Positions 1 through 9,994 are shown, counted from the stretch's first letter. The stretch is 64,000 bases of DNA from Enterobacter chuandaensis (GCF_003594915.1 NZ_QZCS01000006.1:62001-126000), one strand, 5' to 3'. Notes: a model not told the origin generated them from the sequence alone. Made by a program: numbers and translations.

Positions 1-354
1 GATCGACATGTCAGGCTCAAGGTTCACCATGCGACCATACACTGCCGCAGGCAATTGCCAGACTTTACCGTCGATACGGCTGCGGATCTTCTGATCCAGA
101 TAGACGCCGTAAATCGCCATCAGCACAACAAAAACAATGAACAGCTTCAGCAGCAGCCAGAACCAGCCGCGCTTGCCCCGAGGCTTACGCCCTTTGCCTT
201 TTCCTTTACGCGGCATCGGTTCTTCATCCTCATAATCGTCTTCATAGTCATCGTCATAGTCCTCATCTCTGAGGCGACGACGGCTCACCTTTTCTTTGGC
301 CGGACGCGTTGGTTTTCCCTTACGCCCAATTGGCTCGCGGTCATTCCCCGCCAT
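1..354 (-). CDS. mrcB: Penicillin-binding protein 1B, N-terminal part (cut by window edge)
   Basis: This is the first 118 codons of a bifunctional glycosyltransferase/transpeptidase that polymerises and cross-links peptidoglycan at the inner membrane. The visible part has a basic and acidic cytoplasmic tail ([18 protein letters not shown], then runs of Asp, Glu and Tyr, then Lys/Arg/Gly) and a hydrophobic membrane anchor at about residues 65-85. The start of the UB2H region follows ([16 protein letters not shown]). The catalytic domains lie outside the window. It reads in the same direction as hrpB, which sits upstream, as in E. coli. The ATG at 354 gives the longer (alpha-type) form. The identification rests on the characteristic tail and on synteny. 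Confidence 0.95.
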   Translation of the reverse strand, partial: MAGNDREPIGRKGKPTRPAKEKVSRRRLRDEDYDDDYEDDYEDEEPMPRKGKGKGRKPRGKRGWFWLLLKLFIVFVVLMAIYGVYLDQKIRSRIDGKVWQLPAAVYGRMVNLEPDMSI

Positions 355-443
355 GCTTTTTCTCCGCAACGTTCAGGCGCAAAGGCCCGATTCTCATTTC
401 TTCCACTGGCCTGTGAAAGAAGAAATCTCTCAAAATTAGTTTT

Positions 444-490
444 CTCCCTCTCCCTGTGAGAGAGGGCCGGGGTGAGGGCATCAGGCCGCA
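444..490. repeat. Palindromic intergenic repeat, copy 1
   Basis: A 7-bp stem CCCTCTC/GAGAGGG (446-452 and 460-466) is followed by GGGTGAGGGCATCAGGCC. A very similar 45-bp element occurs at 21544-21588. Related stems are at 29146-29202 and 49051-49074. It lies between the hrpB stop and the mrcB start, so the hairpin would sit in an hrpB-mrcB transcript. No T-run follows, so it is a repeat-type hairpin rather than a clear intrinsic terminator. Confidence 0.7.
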
Positions 491-509
491 CTCTCCTCTT
501 TCTCCTGAC

Positions 510-2939
510 TCACGAATATTTCTTCGTGCGCCGCGTCGGTGCCGTATTCGCCGGATCGTCCGGCCAGACGTGTTTGGGGTAGCGCCCCTTCATCTCTTTC
601 TGCACTTCACGGTAGCTCCCCGCCCAGAAAGCCCCCAGATCGCGGGTGATCTGCAACGGGCGGTGCGCCGGAGACAATAGTTCAAGCACCAGAGAAACGC
701 GCCCTTCCGCAATAGACGGCGTGGTGGCCTCACCAAACATCTCCTGCATCCGCACTGCCAGCGCCGGAGGATTATCCTCATGATAACGAATGGCAATCCG
801 GCTTCCGGTGGGCACAGTGTAATGCCCAGGAAGCTCACTATCCAGACGTTGACGTAATGACCAGTCCAGTAAATTCTGTAACGCGGTCTTAACATCAAGT
901 GCTTTAAGGGCGCGCAGAGAGTGCACGCCGCGCATTTCCGGCAGCAGCCACTGCTCAAGCGTCGCGAGTAGCGTCTCATCATCCACTGCGGGCCAGCTAT
1001 ATTCCGGTAGCCACTTCGCGGCACAATGCAGGCGAATGCGATACTGTTCAGCCTCCGGCGTCCAGTTCAGGACGCCCAGCCCCTTTTCCCGGATGCCGTT
1101 GAGCATCGCCTGGTGCAACTCTTCTTCCGACGGCTTCGCCAGCGGCTTTGTGCCGAGCGTCAGTTTGCCAATCTGGCTGCGCCGAAACGCCTTCAGCGTG
1201 CCCTGCGCATCATCCCACTCCACGATGTCCGATTGCTGAAGCAGCTGCGGGCAGTCGCGCGTCAGAGCGTCTATGTCCACGGCAATCGCCTGCAAAATAC
1301 GCGCATCCGGGGAGTGGCTCCCCTGCAATAAAAGCGGCGCGATCAGCCATTCATGTCGCGTCAGCGCATCGTCGCTGTCCAGCATCGCGCCCATGCCGTT
1401 TGCCAGCTGATAGCGTCCATCCAGCCCGCGACGGCGTGCAATCCTGTCCGGGAAGGCCAGCGCCAGCAGGGAGGTAATCTTATCGCTAGCAGGTGAACCG
1501 CCCCGGCAATTCAGGCGTTTGCACAGCTGCTGCGCCCGCTGCTGCCAGTTCCCCTGATTGCGCGAAAACGCCTGCCCCAGATCGCTGCTGCCACCGCGAG
1601 GCGGCTCCTCAAGAATAGCCGCCAGTTTTGCCGCCGTGGCAATTTCATCTTCGCCCTGCGCGGCCACCAGCATCGCCGCCAGCCGCGGATCGTTGCCCAG
1701 CGCCGCCATTTTCTGACCGCGCGCCGTCAGACGCTCGCCTTCCAGCGCGCCAAGCTGGCTCAGCAAGGTGCGCGCAGCAGCGAGGTTCACGGCAGGCGGA
1801 GGATTAAGCCAGGTGAGCTGTTCAGGACTCGGGCAGCCCCACTGCAGCAGATCCATCACCAGCCCTGAGAGATCGCTTTGTAAAATCTCAGGCGTGCTTT
1901 GCATAGCCGCACGTTCAGCCTGCTCCGCGCTGATTAGATGCAGGCAAATACCCGGCTCAAGACGCCCCGCACGGCCCGCGCGCTGCACCATCGATGCCTG
2001 ACTAATGCGCTGGGTAAGCAGTTTAGTCAGCCCGGTGCGCGGGTCAAAGCTTGCCACCCTCTCCTGCGCGCTATCCACCACCAGGCGAATGCCTTCGATG
2101 GTTAAACTGGTTTCGGCGATATTGGTCGCCAGCACCACCTTGCGCTGCCCCACCGGGGCTGGAAGGATGGCTTTACGCTGATCCTGTAGCGACAACGCGC
2201 CGTAGAGCGGGCAAAGCAGCACATCGCCGCCTACGCGGGTAGAAAGCTGCTCCTGTACGCGCTGAATCTCCCCCACGCCGGGCAAAAACAGCAGCAGCGA
2301 GCCGGGCTCCTGGCGAAGCAATTCGGCGGTGGCGATGGCCACCGCTTCATCAAAGCGCTGATGAGCAGGAAGCGGCTGATAGCGCCGCTCAACAGGAAAT
2401 GCCCGCCCTTCTGAGCTGATGACCGGCGCATCGGGTAATGCCTGTCGTAGCCGCTCGTTATCCAGCGTCGCCGACATAATCAGCAGCCGCAGATCGTCGC
2501 GCAGCCCCTGCTGAACGTCGAGCAACAGCGCGAGAGCCAGATCGGCCTGCAGGCTGCGCTCGTGGAATTCATCCAGGATCACCAGCCCGACGCCGGTCAG
2601 CTCCGGGTCGTTTTGCAGCATGCGGGTGAGAATGCCCTCGGTGACCACCTCAAGACGCGTGGACGGGCCGATGCAGGTTTCGGCGCGCATCCGGTAGCCC
2701 ACCGTCTCGCCCGGTTTTTCGTTCAACAGTTCCGCCAGGCGTTGCGCTACGTTGCGCGCGGCCAGCCTGCGCGGCTCCAGCAGGATAATTTTCCCGCTGA
2801 TATTCCCGTCTTTCAGAAGCTGAATCGTCAGCCAGGTGGATTTACCCGCCCCCGTGGGCGCGTTAAGCAGCACCTGTGGGGCATGTTGTAAGGCAGCGAG
2901 AAGCTCAGGAAGGACGACGGCGACCGGCAATGAGGACAC
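510..2939 (-). CDS. hrpB: ATP-dependent RNA helicase-like protein HrpB
   Basis: This is a DEAH-box (superfamily 2) helicase-family protein of 809 residues, the E. coli length. Walker A is APTGAGKST with K33, followed by the DEFH box in LDEFHERSL, the SAT motif in MSATLDN, and motif VI in QRAGRAGR. The HrpB C-terminal domain ends in PTRRTKKYS. The start taken is GTG at 2939 (VSSLPVA...), with GGAG 7 nt upstream. In-frame start codons further upstream lack a good ribosome site and are not shared with E. coli. Its cellular role is poorly defined in the literature. It is divergent from thpR and upstream of mrcB on the same strand. Confidence 0.95.
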   Translation of the reverse strand: MSSLPVAVVLPELLAALQHAPQVLLNAPTGAGKSTWLTIQLLKDGNISGKIILLEPRRLAARNVAQRLAELLNEKPGETVGYRMRAETCIGPSTRLEVVTEGILTRMLQNDPELTGVGLVILDEFHERSLQADLALALLLDVQQGLRDDLRLLIMSATLDNERLRQALPDAPVISSEGRAFPVERRYQPLPAHQRFDEAVAIATAELLRQEPGSLLLFLPGVGEIQRVQEQLSTRVGGDVLLCPLYGALSLQDQRKAILPAPVGQRKVVLATNIAETSLTIEGIRLVVDSAQERVASFDPRTGLTKLLTQRISQASMVQRAGRAGRLEPGICLHLISAEQAERAAMQSTPEILQSDLSGLVMDLLQWGCPSPEQLTWLNPPPAVNLAAARTLLSQLGALEGERLTARGQKMAALGNDPRLAAMLVAAQGEDEIATAAKLAAILEEPPRGGSSDLGQAFSRNQGNWQQRAQQLCKRLNCRGGSPASDKITSLLALAFPDRIARRRGLDGRYQLANGMGAMLDSDDALTRHEWLIAPLLLQGSHSPDARILQAIAVDIDALTRDCPQLLQQSDIVEWDDAQGTLKAFRRSQIGKLTLGTKPLAKPSEEELHQAMLNGIREKGLGVLNWTPEAEQYRIRLHCAAKWLPEYSWPAVDDETLLATLEQWLLPEMRGVHSLRALKALDVKTALQNLLDWSLRQRLDSELPGHYTVPTGSRIAIRYHEDNPPALAVRMQEMFGEATTPSIAEGRVSLVLELLSPAHRPLQITRDLGAFWAGSYREVQKEMKGRYPKHVWPDDPANTAPTRRTKKYS

Positions 2940-3012
2940 TAACAGCTCCAGAGGGTTAACATTAGTCGGCGTACATTGTAGCATCGGCGCATATCATTAC
3001 CGAGTCCCCCGT

Positions 3013-3567
3013 ATGTCTGAGTCGAAACGGCTGTTTTTTGCCATTGAGTTGCCCACTCCAATACAGCGTCAAATTGTACGCTGGCGCGCTGAACACTTCC
3101 CGCCGGAAGCTGGCCGCCCTGTAGCGGCGGCAAACCTGCACCTGACGCTGGCCTTTTTGGGCGACGTCAGTGCCGAAAAACAGCGGGCGTTAGCCGCCAT
3201 GGCCGGGCGAATTTCTCAGCCACCGTTTACGCTGCACCTTGACGATGCGGGTCAGTGGCTGCGTTCGCGCGTGGTCTGGATGGGGACGCGCCAGCCGCCG
3301 CGCGGCTTATTACAGCTGGCGAATATGCTGCGCGCGCAGGCAGCGCGCAGCGGCTGTTATCAGAGCCCACAGCCGTTTCATCCGCATATCACGTTGCTGC
3401 GCGATGCGGGTCAGGCCGTTGCCATTCCGCCGCCGGGTTTTCACTGGGCTATTCCGGTCAATGAATTCGCGCTTTACGAATCCGTCTTTGCACAGGGACG
3501 CACCCGTTACAAGCCGCTACAGCGCTGGACGCTGGGCGACACCACAAGGAATCCTGATGAAGTTTAG
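3013..3567 (+). CDS. thpR: RNA 2',3'-cyclic phosphodiesterase (2H family)
   Basis: This is the former LigT, a small cytoplasmic 2H phosphoesterase that hydrolyses RNA 2',3'-cyclic phosphates and can join tRNA halves by 2'-5' linkage. The two catalytic HxTx motifs are visible: HLTL from H43 and HITL from H125. The 184 residues include an extra C-terminal tail of about 8 compared with the usual 176. The ATG at 3013 matches the family start (MSE-KRLFFAI). The last 11 bases overlap the start of sfsA, so the two are translationally linked. It is divergent from hrpB, with 73 bp between start codons. Confidence 0.95.
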   Translation: MSESKRLFFAIELPTPIQRQIVRWRAEHFPPEAGRPVAAANLHLTLAFLGDVSAEKQRALAAMAGRISQPPFTLHLDDAGQWLRSRVVWMGTRQPPRGLLQLANMLRAQAARSGCYQSPQPFHPHITLLRDAGQAVAIPPPGFHWAIPVNEFALYESVFAQGRTRYKPLQRWTLGDTTRNPDEV

Positions 3568-4261
3568 CCCTGCACTACAATCTGCCACGCTGATCCAACG
3601 CTACAAACGCTTCCTCGCGGACGTGGTGACGCCAGAAGGCGAAGCGCTTACTCTGCACTGCCCCAACACCGGCGCCATGACCGGCTGCGCCACGCCGGGT
3701 GACACGGTGTGGTATTCCACTTCAGAAAATACTAAACGTAAATATCCCCATACCTGGGAAATGACCGAGACGCAAAACGGGGCATTTATTTGTGTTAACA
3801 CTCTGCGCGCAAATCAGCTGGTTAAGGAAGCACTGACTCATGGCACTATTCCCGAACTGGTGGGTTACGGTACGCATAAAAGCGAAGTGAAATATGGCGA
3901 TGAAGGCAGCAGAATTGACTTCATGTTACAGGCGGAAGACCGCCCTGAGTGCTATATTGAAGTAAAATCAGTAACGTTAGCGGAACAGGAAAATGGCTTC
4001 TTTCCGGATGCGGTAACGCTACGCGGGCAGAAGCATCTGCGGGAGCTGATGAGTGTTGCGGCGGCGGGCAAACGCGCCGTATTGCTGTTTGCGGTATTGC
4101 ACTCAGCGATTGTACGGTTTTCCCCTGCCCGCCATATCGATCCTAAATACGCACAACTGTTGAATGAGGCACAAAAGCAGGGGGTAGAGGTTTTAGCTTA
4201 TAAAGCGGAACTTTCTGCCGATAATATGACTCTGAGATCCTCTCTTCCCATTGTCTTATAA
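3557..4261 (+). CDS. sfsA: Sugar fermentation stimulation protein SfsA
   Basis: This 234-residue cytoplasmic protein has the same length as E. coli SfsA. It is linked to maltose metabolism in E. coli and resembles nuclease-fold nucleic-acid-binding proteins. Family blocks are visible: [11 protein letters not shown] near residues 34-44, SEVKYG, then RIDFML and [12 protein letters not shown], a PD-(D/E)xK-like core (D, then E-V-K). AAGGAATCCTG precedes the ATG at 3557, inside the end of thpR in another frame (11-bp overlap). The biochemical function is unproven. It is followed by dksA after 176 bp. Confidence 0.93.
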   Translation: MKFSPALQSATLIQRYKRFLADVVTPEGEALTLHCPNTGAMTGCATPGDTVWYSTSENTKRKYPHTWEMTETQNGAFICVNTLRANQLVKEALTHGTIPELVGYGTHKSEVKYGDEGSRIDFMLQAEDRPECYIEVKSVTLAEQENGFFPDAVTLRGQKHLRELMSVAAAGKRAVLLFAVLHSAIVRFSPARHIDPKYAQLLNEAQKQGVEVLAYKAELSADNMTLRSSLPIVL

Positions 4262-4437
4262 GGGATTAGACGATTGATGAATAAGTGTTCTGGCCGCGTG
4301 CGCAAATACGCTTTTCCTCACAGGCTTGTCAAGTGTTACGTTTAGATAATTGCCATACGGAAAAGCATCTGCTATTTATAGCGACCTGATTTTTCCCCCA
4401 ACACGGGGATCGATAGTGCGTGTTAAGGAGAAGCAAC

Positions 4438-4893
4438 ATGCAAGAAGGGCAAAACCGTAAAACATCGTCCCTGAGTATTCTCGCCATCGCTGGGGTGGAG
4501 CCGTATCAAGAGAAGCCGGGCGAAGAGTATATGAACGAAGCCCAGCTGTCGCACTTCAAGCGTATTCTTGAAGCATGGCGTAATCAACTCAGGGATGAAG
4601 TCGATCGCACCGTTACTCATATGCAGGATGAAGCTGCTAACTTCCCGGATCCGGTCGACCGTGCCGCTCAGGAAGAAGAGTTCAGCCTCGAACTGCGTAA
4701 CCGTGACCGCGAACGCAAACTGATCAAAAAGATCGAGAAAACGCTGAAAAAAGTCGAAGACGAAGATTTTGGCTACTGCGAATCCTGCGGTGTTGAAATT
4801 GGTATTCGTCGCCTGGAAGCGCGTCCAACCGCCGATCTGTGCATCGACTGTAAAACGCTGGCCGAAATCCGCGAAAAACAGATGGCCGGTTAA
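4438..4893 (+). CDS. dksA: RNA polymerase-binding transcription factor DksA
   Basis: DksA enters the RNA polymerase secondary channel and, with ppGpp, represses stable RNA promoters and activates amino-acid promoters. The protein is 151 residues. The coiled-coil with the conserved acidic tip is at about 33-108 ([10 protein letters not shown] near 68-77), and the four-Cys zinc site is C114/C117/C135/C138 (YCESCG and LCIDCK). The start is ATG at 4438, with AAGGAG 7 nt upstream. An intrinsic terminator follows before gluQRS, as in other enterics. Confidence 0.98.
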   Translation: MQEGQNRKTSSLSILAIAGVEPYQEKPGEEYMNEAQLSHFKRILEAWRNQLRDEVDRTVTHMQDEAANFPDPVDRAAQEEEFSLELRNRDRERKLIKKIEKTLKKVEDEDFGYCESCGVEIGIRRLEARPTADLCIDCKTLAEIREKQMAG

Positions 4894-4919
4894 TACCAGC
4901 GCTGTTTACACACTCCAAA

Positions 4920-4943
4920 GGCGGGAGTCTCTCCCGCCTTGTT
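4920..4943 (+). terminator. dksA intrinsic terminator
   Basis: A perfect 8-bp stem GGCGGGAG/CTCCCGCC with a 3-nt loop (4920-4927, 4931-4938) is followed by TTGTT. It ends 14 bp before the gluQRS ATG, so it partly separates gluQRS from dksA. A terminator in this position has been described for dksA-gluQRS in Shigella and E. coli. Confidence 0.85.
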
Positions 4944-4952
4944 ACTATTGAT

Positions 4953-5843
4953 ATGTCTGAATCACACTATATCGGGCGCTTCGCGCCATCTCCTTCCGGT
5001 GAATTGCACTTCGGCTCATTAATTGCCGCGCTCGGCAGCTACCTGCAGGCTCGCGCCAGCCAGGGCAAATGGCTCGTCCGCATCGAAGATATCGATCCTC
5101 CGCGTGAAGTTCCCGGTGCTGCAGACACCATTCTGCGTCAGCTGGAACATTACGGTCTTCACTGGGACGGCGACGTTCTGTGGCAGTCGCAGCGTCATGA
5201 GGCTTATCGGGAACGCCTGGCATGGCTCAGCGCTCAGGGGTTCTCCTATAACTGCACTTGCACCCGCGCGCGTATTCAGGGCGTGGGAGGGGTTTATGAC
5301 GGTCACTGCCGCACGATGAATCTTCCCCCGGAAAATGCCGCCGTACGCTTGCTACAGCGTGCGCCCGTCACCCGCTTCCACGATCGGCTCTCCGGTGAGA
5401 TTCAGGCGGATGAACGTCTGGCATGTGAAGATTTTATTATCCACCGTCGTGATGGTCTGTTTGCGTATAACCTGGCAGTGGTGGTCGACGATCATTTTCA
5501 GGGCGTCACGGAAATTGTGCGCGGGGCGGACCTGGTCGAACCGACCGTACGGCAAATCTCGCTTTATCATCAGTTTGGCTGGACGGCGCCGGATTACATT
5601 CATCTGCCGCTGGCGGTCAACGCGCAGGGCGTTAAGCTCTCCAAGCAAAACCACGCTCCGGCCCTGCCAGACGGCGATCCGCGTCCTGTTTTGATCGACG
5701 CGCTGCGATTTCTCAACCAGAATGTAACCAACGAATGGCAGGATCTGCGCATTGACGAACTGCTGAAAATAGCCATTGCCAACTGGACGCTCACGGCAGT
5801 GCCAAAAATCCAGCATTCTCAAATGCGTTGCGCTGAGCTATGA
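4953..5843 (+). CDS. gluQRS: Glutamyl-Q tRNA(Asp) synthetase
   Basis: This is a truncated glutamyl-tRNA synthetase paralogue without an anticodon-binding domain. It activates glutamate and attaches it to queuosine in the wobble position of tRNA-Asp. The class I HIGH-like motif is LHFGS near residues 18-22, the KMSKS-like motif is KLSKQ near 230, and a Cys cluster ([10 protein letters not shown]...GHC) forms the family zinc site. The length is 296, within the family range. The start is ATG at 4953, directly after the dksA terminator; the Shine-Dalgarno is weak. Confidence 0.95.
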   Translation: MSESHYIGRFAPSPSGELHFGSLIAALGSYLQARASQGKWLVRIEDIDPPREVPGAADTILRQLEHYGLHWDGDVLWQSQRHEAYRERLAWLSAQGFSYNCTCTRARIQGVGGVYDGHCRTMNLPPENAAVRLLQRAPVTRFHDRLSGEIQADERLACEDFIIHRRDGLFAYNLAVVVDDHFQGVTEIVRGADLVEPTVRQISLYHQFGWTAPDYIHLPLAVNAQGVKLSKQNHAPALPDGDPRPVLIDALRFLNQNVTNEWQDLRIDELLKIAIANWTLTAVPKIQHSQMRCAEL

Positions 5844-5885
5844 TTAGCCGCTTTTTTCATAACAAAACACACTACGAGGTGTACC

Positions 5886-7283
5886 ATTTTTACCCGAGTC
5901 GCTAATTTTTGCCGTAAAGTGCTAAGCCGCGAAGAGAGCATGGCGAACGATGCTATTGCACAGCCACACATGTCGGTTATTCCGCGTGAGCAGCACAATA
6001 TTTCCCGCAAAGATATCAGTGAAAATGCCCTCAAGGTGCTCTATCGTCTGAATAAAGCGGGCTACGAGGCCTATCTCGTTGGCGGTGGGGTGCGTGATTT
6101 ACTTCTGGGCAAAAAACCGAAAGATTTCGACGTGACGACCAGCGCCACGCCTGAGCAGGTGCGCAAATTATTCCGTAACTGCCGTCTCGTTGGCCGCCGT
6201 TTCCGTCTGGCTCACGTGATGTTTGGGCCGGAAATTATCGAAGTGGCAACCTTCCGCGGCCACCACGAAGCGGGCGCATCCGATCGCACCACGTCACAGC
6301 GCGGCCAGAACGGCATGCTGCTGCGCGACAATATCTTCGGCTCCATCGAAGAAGATGCCCAACGCCGCGACTTCACCATCAACAGCCTTTATTACAGCGT
6401 GGCGGATTTCACCGTGCGCGATTACGTCGGCGGCATGCAGGACCTGAAAGAGGGTCTGATCCGCCTGATCGGCACACCGGAAACGCGCTACCGCGAAGAT
6501 CCGGTGCGTATGCTGCGCGCCGTGCGTTTTGCCGCCAAGCTGAACATGCGCATCAGCCCTGAAACCGCAGAGCCGATCCCGCGTCTGGCAACGCTGATCA
6601 ACGACGTGCCGCCTGCCCGTCTGTTCGAAGAGGCGCTGAAACTTCTGCAGGCTGGCTACGGGTTTGAAACCTACACTCTGCTGCGCGAATACAACCTTTT
6701 CCAGCCGCTATTCCCGACCATTACCCGCTACTTCACCGAAAATGGTGATAGCCCAATGGAGCGCATGATTGCGCAGGTGCTGAAAAATACGGATACCCGC
6801 ATCCATAACGACATGCGCGTGAACCCGGCGTTCCTGTTTGCGGCAATGTTCTGGTACCCGCTACTGGAAACGGCTCAAAGAATTACTCAGGAGAGCGGCC
6901 TCGCCTATTACGATGCCTTCGCGCTGGCCGCAAACGACGTGCTGGACGAAGGGTGCCGCACGCTCGCTATTCCGAAACGCATTACTACGCTGGTGCGCGA
7001 TATCTGGCAGCTTCAGCTGCGCATGTCCCGTCGTCAGGGTAAACGCGCCTGGAAGCTGATGGAGCATCCAAAGTTCCGCGCCGCCTTTGACCTGCTGTCG
7101 CTGCGTGCGGAAATCGAACGTAACCAGGAGCTGCAGCGCCTGGCGCAGTGGTGGGCTGAATTCCAGGTTTCCGCCCCGCCGGAGCAGAAAGATATGCTGA
7201 CCGGTCTGGATGAAGAGCCTGCACCGCGTCGCCGTCATCGTCGTCCGCGCAAACGCGCGCCGCGTCGTGAAGGGACAGCATGA
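5886..7283 (+). CDS. pcnB: Poly(A) polymerase I, AUU start codon
   Basis: PcnB adds 3' poly(A) tails that promote RNA decay and controls ColE1-type plasmid copy number through RNA I. The nucleotidyltransferase core is visible ([21 protein letters not shown] with the DxD pair), followed by the RNA-binding fold and a very basic tail ([16 protein letters not shown]). The start is taken as ATT at 5886, preceded by ACGAGGTG. It encodes [17 protein letters not shown], the exact E. coli N-terminus, and gives the canonical 465 residues. E. coli pcnB is known to start at AUU. The alternative is GTG at 5919, 11 codons in, without a good ribosome site. It overlaps folK by 4 bases (ATGA). Confidence 0.95.
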   Translation: MFTRVANFCRKVLSREESMANDAIAQPHMSVIPREQHNISRKDISENALKVLYRLNKAGYEAYLVGGGVRDLLLGKKPKDFDVTTSATPEQVRKLFRNCRLVGRRFRLAHVMFGPEIIEVATFRGHHEAGASDRTTSQRGQNGMLLRDNIFGSIEEDAQRRDFTINSLYYSVADFTVRDYVGGMQDLKEGLIRLIGTPETRYREDPVRMLRAVRFAAKLNMRISPETAEPIPRLATLINDVPPARLFEEALKLLQAGYGFETYTLLREYNLFQPLFPTITRYFTENGDSPMERMIAQVLKNTDTRIHNDMRVNPAFLFAAMFWYPLLETAQRITQESGLAYYDAFALAANDVLDEGCRTLAIPKRITTLVRDIWQLQLRMSRRQGKRAWKLMEHPKFRAAFDLLSLRAEIERNQELQRLAQWWAEFQVSAPPEQKDMLTGLDEEPAPRRRHRRPRKRAPRREGTA

Positions 7284-7759
7284 CCCTCGCGTATATCGCC
7301 ATCGGCAGCAATTTAGCCTCTCCGCTGGAGCAGGTTAACGCTGCCGTACAGGCGCTGGGTGAGATCCCGCAAAGCCGTATTGTGGCGGTCTCCTCGCTGT
7401 ACCGCACGCCGCCGCTCGGCCCCCAGGATCAGCCTGATTATCTGAACGCCGCCGTGGTGCTGGAAACTTCCCTCGATGCCGAAACGCTGCTGGACAACAC
7501 CCAGCGCATCGAGCTGCAGCAGGGCCGCATTCGCAAAGCCGAACGCTGGGGACCGCGCACGCTTGACCTCGATATTATGCTGTTCGGCCATGAGGTGATT
7601 AATACGGAACGCCTCACCGTACCGCATTACGACATGAAAAACCGCGGCTTTATGCTCTGGCCGCTCTTTGAAGTGGCGCCCGATCTCACCTTCCCGGATG
7701 GCATCCCGCTCAGGGCCATTCTGGACAACCTCAACGCGGAAAAACCCGCTCGCTGGTGA
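7280..7759 (+). CDS. folK: 6-hydroxymethyl-7,8-dihydropterin pyrophosphokinase
   Basis: FolK transfers pyrophosphate from ATP to 6-hydroxymethyl-7,8-dihydropterin, the step before dihydropteroate synthase in folate synthesis. The 159 residues are the usual length. The signature is visible ([17 protein letters not shown], with the Mg-binding D-x-D near residues 95-97), as is the early GSNLASP motif. ATG at 7280 overlaps the pcnB stop as ATGA, indicating translational coupling. The gene ends at a hairpin before panB. Confidence 0.97.
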   Translation: MTLAYIAIGSNLASPLEQVNAAVQALGEIPQSRIVAVSSLYRTPPLGPQDQPDYLNAAVVLETSLDAETLLDNTQRIELQQGRIRKAERWGPRTLDLDIMLFGHEVINTERLTVPHYDMKNRGFMLWPLFEVAPDLTFPDGIPLRAILDNLNAEKPARW

Positions 7760-7771
7760 TCCTTTTCCTCC

Positions 7772-7808
7772 ACCGATTAGCCGCTAAATAATTGTGGTTA
7801 ATCGGTTG
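7772..7808 (+). terminator. Hairpin after folK
   Basis: An 11-bp stem ACCGATTAGCC/GGTTAATCGGT (7772-7782, 7796-7806, one G-T pair) is followed by TG with no T-run. It lies between the pcnB-folK and panBC transcription units and is a likely transcript end. Confidence 0.55.
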
Positions 7809-7818
7809 CCTAAAATCA

Positions 7819-7846
7819 TTGTTCCCTCGAATGTTACTGTTAGAAT
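7819..7846 (+). promoter_or_regulatory. Candidate panB promoter
   Basis: TTGTTC (7819-7824), a 16-bp spacer and TAGAAT (7841-7846), with TGT just before the -10, lie 36 bp upstream of the panB ATG. This is pattern matching only. Confidence 0.45.
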
Positions 7847-7882
7847 GCGCAAAGATTCGCTTTTGGGCTATCAGGAAACAGT

Positions 7883-8674
7883 ATGAAACCAACCACCATC
7901 TCCTTACTGCAAAAATGCAAACAGGAAAAAAAACGCTTCGCCACCATCACCGCGTATGACTACAGCTTCGCAAAACTGTTTGCCGAGGAGGGTATCAACG
8001 TCATGCTGGTCGGAGATTCGTTAGGGATGACGGTACAAGGACATGATTCCACCCTGCCGGTCACGGTTGAGGATATCGCTTACCATACCCGCGCCGTGCG
8101 CCGCGGCGCACCGAACTGCCTGCTGCTCTCCGACCTGCCGTTTATGGCCTATGCCACGCCAGAACAGGCATTTGAAAACGCGGCGGCGGTGATGCGCGCG
8201 GGCGCGAACATGGTCAAAATTGAAGGTGGTGCCTGGCTGGTGGAGACGGTGAAAAAGCTCACCGATCGCGCCGTACCGGTGTGCGGCCACCTGGGGCTGA
8301 CGCCGCAATCCGTCAACATCTTTGGCGGGTATAAGGTGCAGGGCCGTGGCGATGCGGCGCAGACGCTGTTTGACGATGCCCTGGCGCTGGAAGCCGCAGG
8401 CGCACAGCTGCTGGTGCTGGAGTGCGTGCCGGTTGAGCTGGCGAAACGCATCACCGACGCGCTCTCCATTCCGGTGATTGGTATTGGCGCAGGCAACGTC
8501 ACCGACGGTCAGATTCTGGTGATGCACGACGCCTTTGGTATTACCGGCGGGCATATCCCCAAATTTGCCAAAAATTTCCTCACTGAAGCGGGCGACATGC
8601 GCGCTGCGGTCAGGCAGTATATTGCCGACGTTGAATCCGGTGTTTACCCGGGTGAAGAACACAGTTTCCATTAA
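7883..8674 (+). CDS. panB: 3-methyl-2-oxobutanoate hydroxymethyltransferase
   Basis: PanB transfers a hydroxymethyl group from methylene-tetrahydrofolate to alpha-ketoisovalerate, giving ketopantoate, the first committed step of pantothenate synthesis. It is a TIM-barrel enzyme of 263 residues. Conserved blocks include [34 protein letters not shown] (Mg ligand Asp), and VIGIGAG near 195. AGGAAAC precedes ATG 7883. panC begins 11 bp after the stop, so the two form an operon. Confidence 0.98.
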   Translation: MKPTTISLLQKCKQEKKRFATITAYDYSFAKLFAEEGINVMLVGDSLGMTVQGHDSTLPVTVEDIAYHTRAVRRGAPNCLLLSDLPFMAYATPEQAFENAAAVMRAGANMVKIEGGAWLVETVKKLTDRAVPVCGHLGLTPQSVNIFGGYKVQGRGDAAQTLFDDALALEAAGAQLLVLECVPVELAKRITDALSIPVIGIGAGNVTDGQILVMHDAFGITGGHIPKFAKNFLTEAGDMRAAVRQYIADVESGVYPGEEHSFH

Positions 8675-8685
8675 GGAGTCTCGTT

Positions 8686-9537
8686 GTGCTAATCATTGAA
8701 ACCCTGCCGCTGCTCCGCCAGCATATTCGTCGCGCGCGTCAGGAAGGTAAACGTATCGCACTGGTCCCGACCATGGGCAACCTGCACGATGGCCATATGA
8801 AGCTGGTCGACGAAGCAAAAGCCCGCGCAGATATCGTGGTGGTCAGTATTTTCGTTAACCCAATGCAGTTTGACCGCGCCGACGATCTGGCTCGCTATCC
8901 GCGCACCCTGCAGGAAGATTGCGAGAAGCTCAAAAAACGCCATGCGGATATTGTCTTCTCTCCGGCGCCGTCGGACGTGTATCCGCAGGGTACGGAAGAG
9001 GCAACGTATGTTGACGTTCCGGGCATTTCCACCATGCTGGAAGGCGCAAGCCGCCCTGGCCACTTCCGCGGCGTTTCCACCATCGTCAGCAAGCTCTTCA
9101 ATCTGGTGCAGCCGGACGTTGCCTGCTTTGGCGAGAAAGATTTCCAGCAGCTGGCGCTGATCCGCAAGATGGTTGCTGACATGGGTTACGATATCGAGAT
9201 CGTCGGCGTACCGATTGTGCGTGCGAAGGACGGTCTGGCGCTCAGCTCCCGCAACGGCTACCTGACCGCTGACCAGCGCAAGATCGCGCCGGGCTTAAGC
9301 AAGGTCATGAACACCATGGCGGAACAGCTGCTGGCGAAAGAGCTAAACGCTGAAGAGATCGTCGCCCTTGCAGAGCAGGCGCTGAACGACAAAGGCTTCC
9401 GCGCTGACGATATTCAAATCCGCGATGCTGATACCCTGCTTGAACTGACAGAGACCAGCAAACGCGCGGTGATTCTGGTGGCGGCATGGCTCGGCCAGGC
9501 ACGCCTGATTGACAATAAAGTCGTTGAGCTGGTGTAG
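8686..9537 (+). CDS. panC: Pantothenate synthetase
   Basis: PanC condenses pantoate with beta-alanine using ATP, the last step of pantothenate synthesis. The 283 residues are the usual length. The nucleotidyltransferase motifs are visible: [14 protein letters not shown] (HIGH-like, near 28-41), GEKDFQQ, and ALSSRNGYL (KMSKS-like region). The start is GTG at 8686, with AAGGAG 9 nt upstream (8673-8678), so the initiator is non-AUG but well supported. It follows panB by 11 bp. Confidence 0.98.
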   Translation: MLIIETLPLLRQHIRRARQEGKRIALVPTMGNLHDGHMKLVDEAKARADIVVVSIFVNPMQFDRADDLARYPRTLQEDCEKLKKRHADIVFSPAPSDVYPQGTEEATYVDVPGISTMLEGASRPGHFRGVSTIVSKLFNLVQPDVACFGEKDFQQLALIRKMVADMGYDIEIVGVPIVRAKDGLALSSRNGYLTADQRKIAPGLSKVMNTMAEQLLAKELNAEEIVALAEQALNDKGFRADDIQIRDADTLLELTETSKRAVILVAAWLGQARLIDNKVVELV

Positions 9538-9569
9538 TTCTTCACCCTTGATAATTAAAGGTAAACGTA

Positions 9570-9950
9570 ATGATTCGCAAAATGCTGCAAGGTAAGCTTC
9601 ACCGTGTGAAAGTCACTCAGGCCGACCTGCACTATGAAGGCTCCTGCGCCATTGACCAGGATTTCCTCGACGCGGCGGGTATCCTTGAAAACGAAGCGAT
9701 TGATATCTGGAACGTTAATAACGGCAAACGCTTCTCGACCTACGCCATTGCCGCCGAGCGCGGCTCCAGAATCATCTCCGTCAACGGCGCGGCAGCACAC
9801 TGCGCTGACGTGGGTGATATCGTGATTATCGCCAGCTTCGTGATGATGTCTGACGAAGAAGCGCGTCGCTGGCAGCCTAAAGTCGCCTACTTTGAGGGCG
9901 ACAACGAAATGAAACGCACTGCGAAGGCGATTCCTGTGCAGGTTGCATGA
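9570..9950 (+). CDS. panD: Aspartate 1-decarboxylase proenzyme
   Basis: PanD makes beta-alanine, the second PanC substrate, from aspartate. It is a pyruvoyl enzyme that cleaves itself. The 126-residue proenzyme shows the processing site G24-S25 (HYEGSCAID), with S25 becoming the pyruvoyl group. It lies only 32 bp after panC on the same strand. The reverse-strand transposase-like gene (yadD/rpnC) that separates panC and panD in E. coli is absent, so panBCD is contiguous here. Confidence 0.98.
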   Translation: MIRKMLQGKLHRVKVTQADLHYEGSCAIDQDFLDAAGILENEAIDIWNVNNGKRFSTYAIAAERGSRIISVNGAAAHCADVGDIVIIASFVMMSDEEARRWQPKVAYFEGDNEMKRTAKAIPVQVA

Positions 9951-9966
9951 TAGTTTTGCTATACCG

Positions 9967-9994
9967 CCCATTCATTATTTATTTAATGAATGGG
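9967..9994 (+). terminator. Hairpin after panD
   Basis: A perfect 10-bp inverted repeat CCCATTCATT/AATGAATGGG (9967-9976, 9985-9994) with an 8-nt loop lies 17 bp after the panD stop. It is followed by TCTCC, so it is a weak intrinsic terminator at best. It probably marks the end of panBCD transcription. Confidence 0.55.

Noticed and set aside
6223..6447. Short in-frame alternatives inside pcnB on the same strand
   Set aside because: It is a different reading frame of a clearly conserved enzyme, with no start signals.
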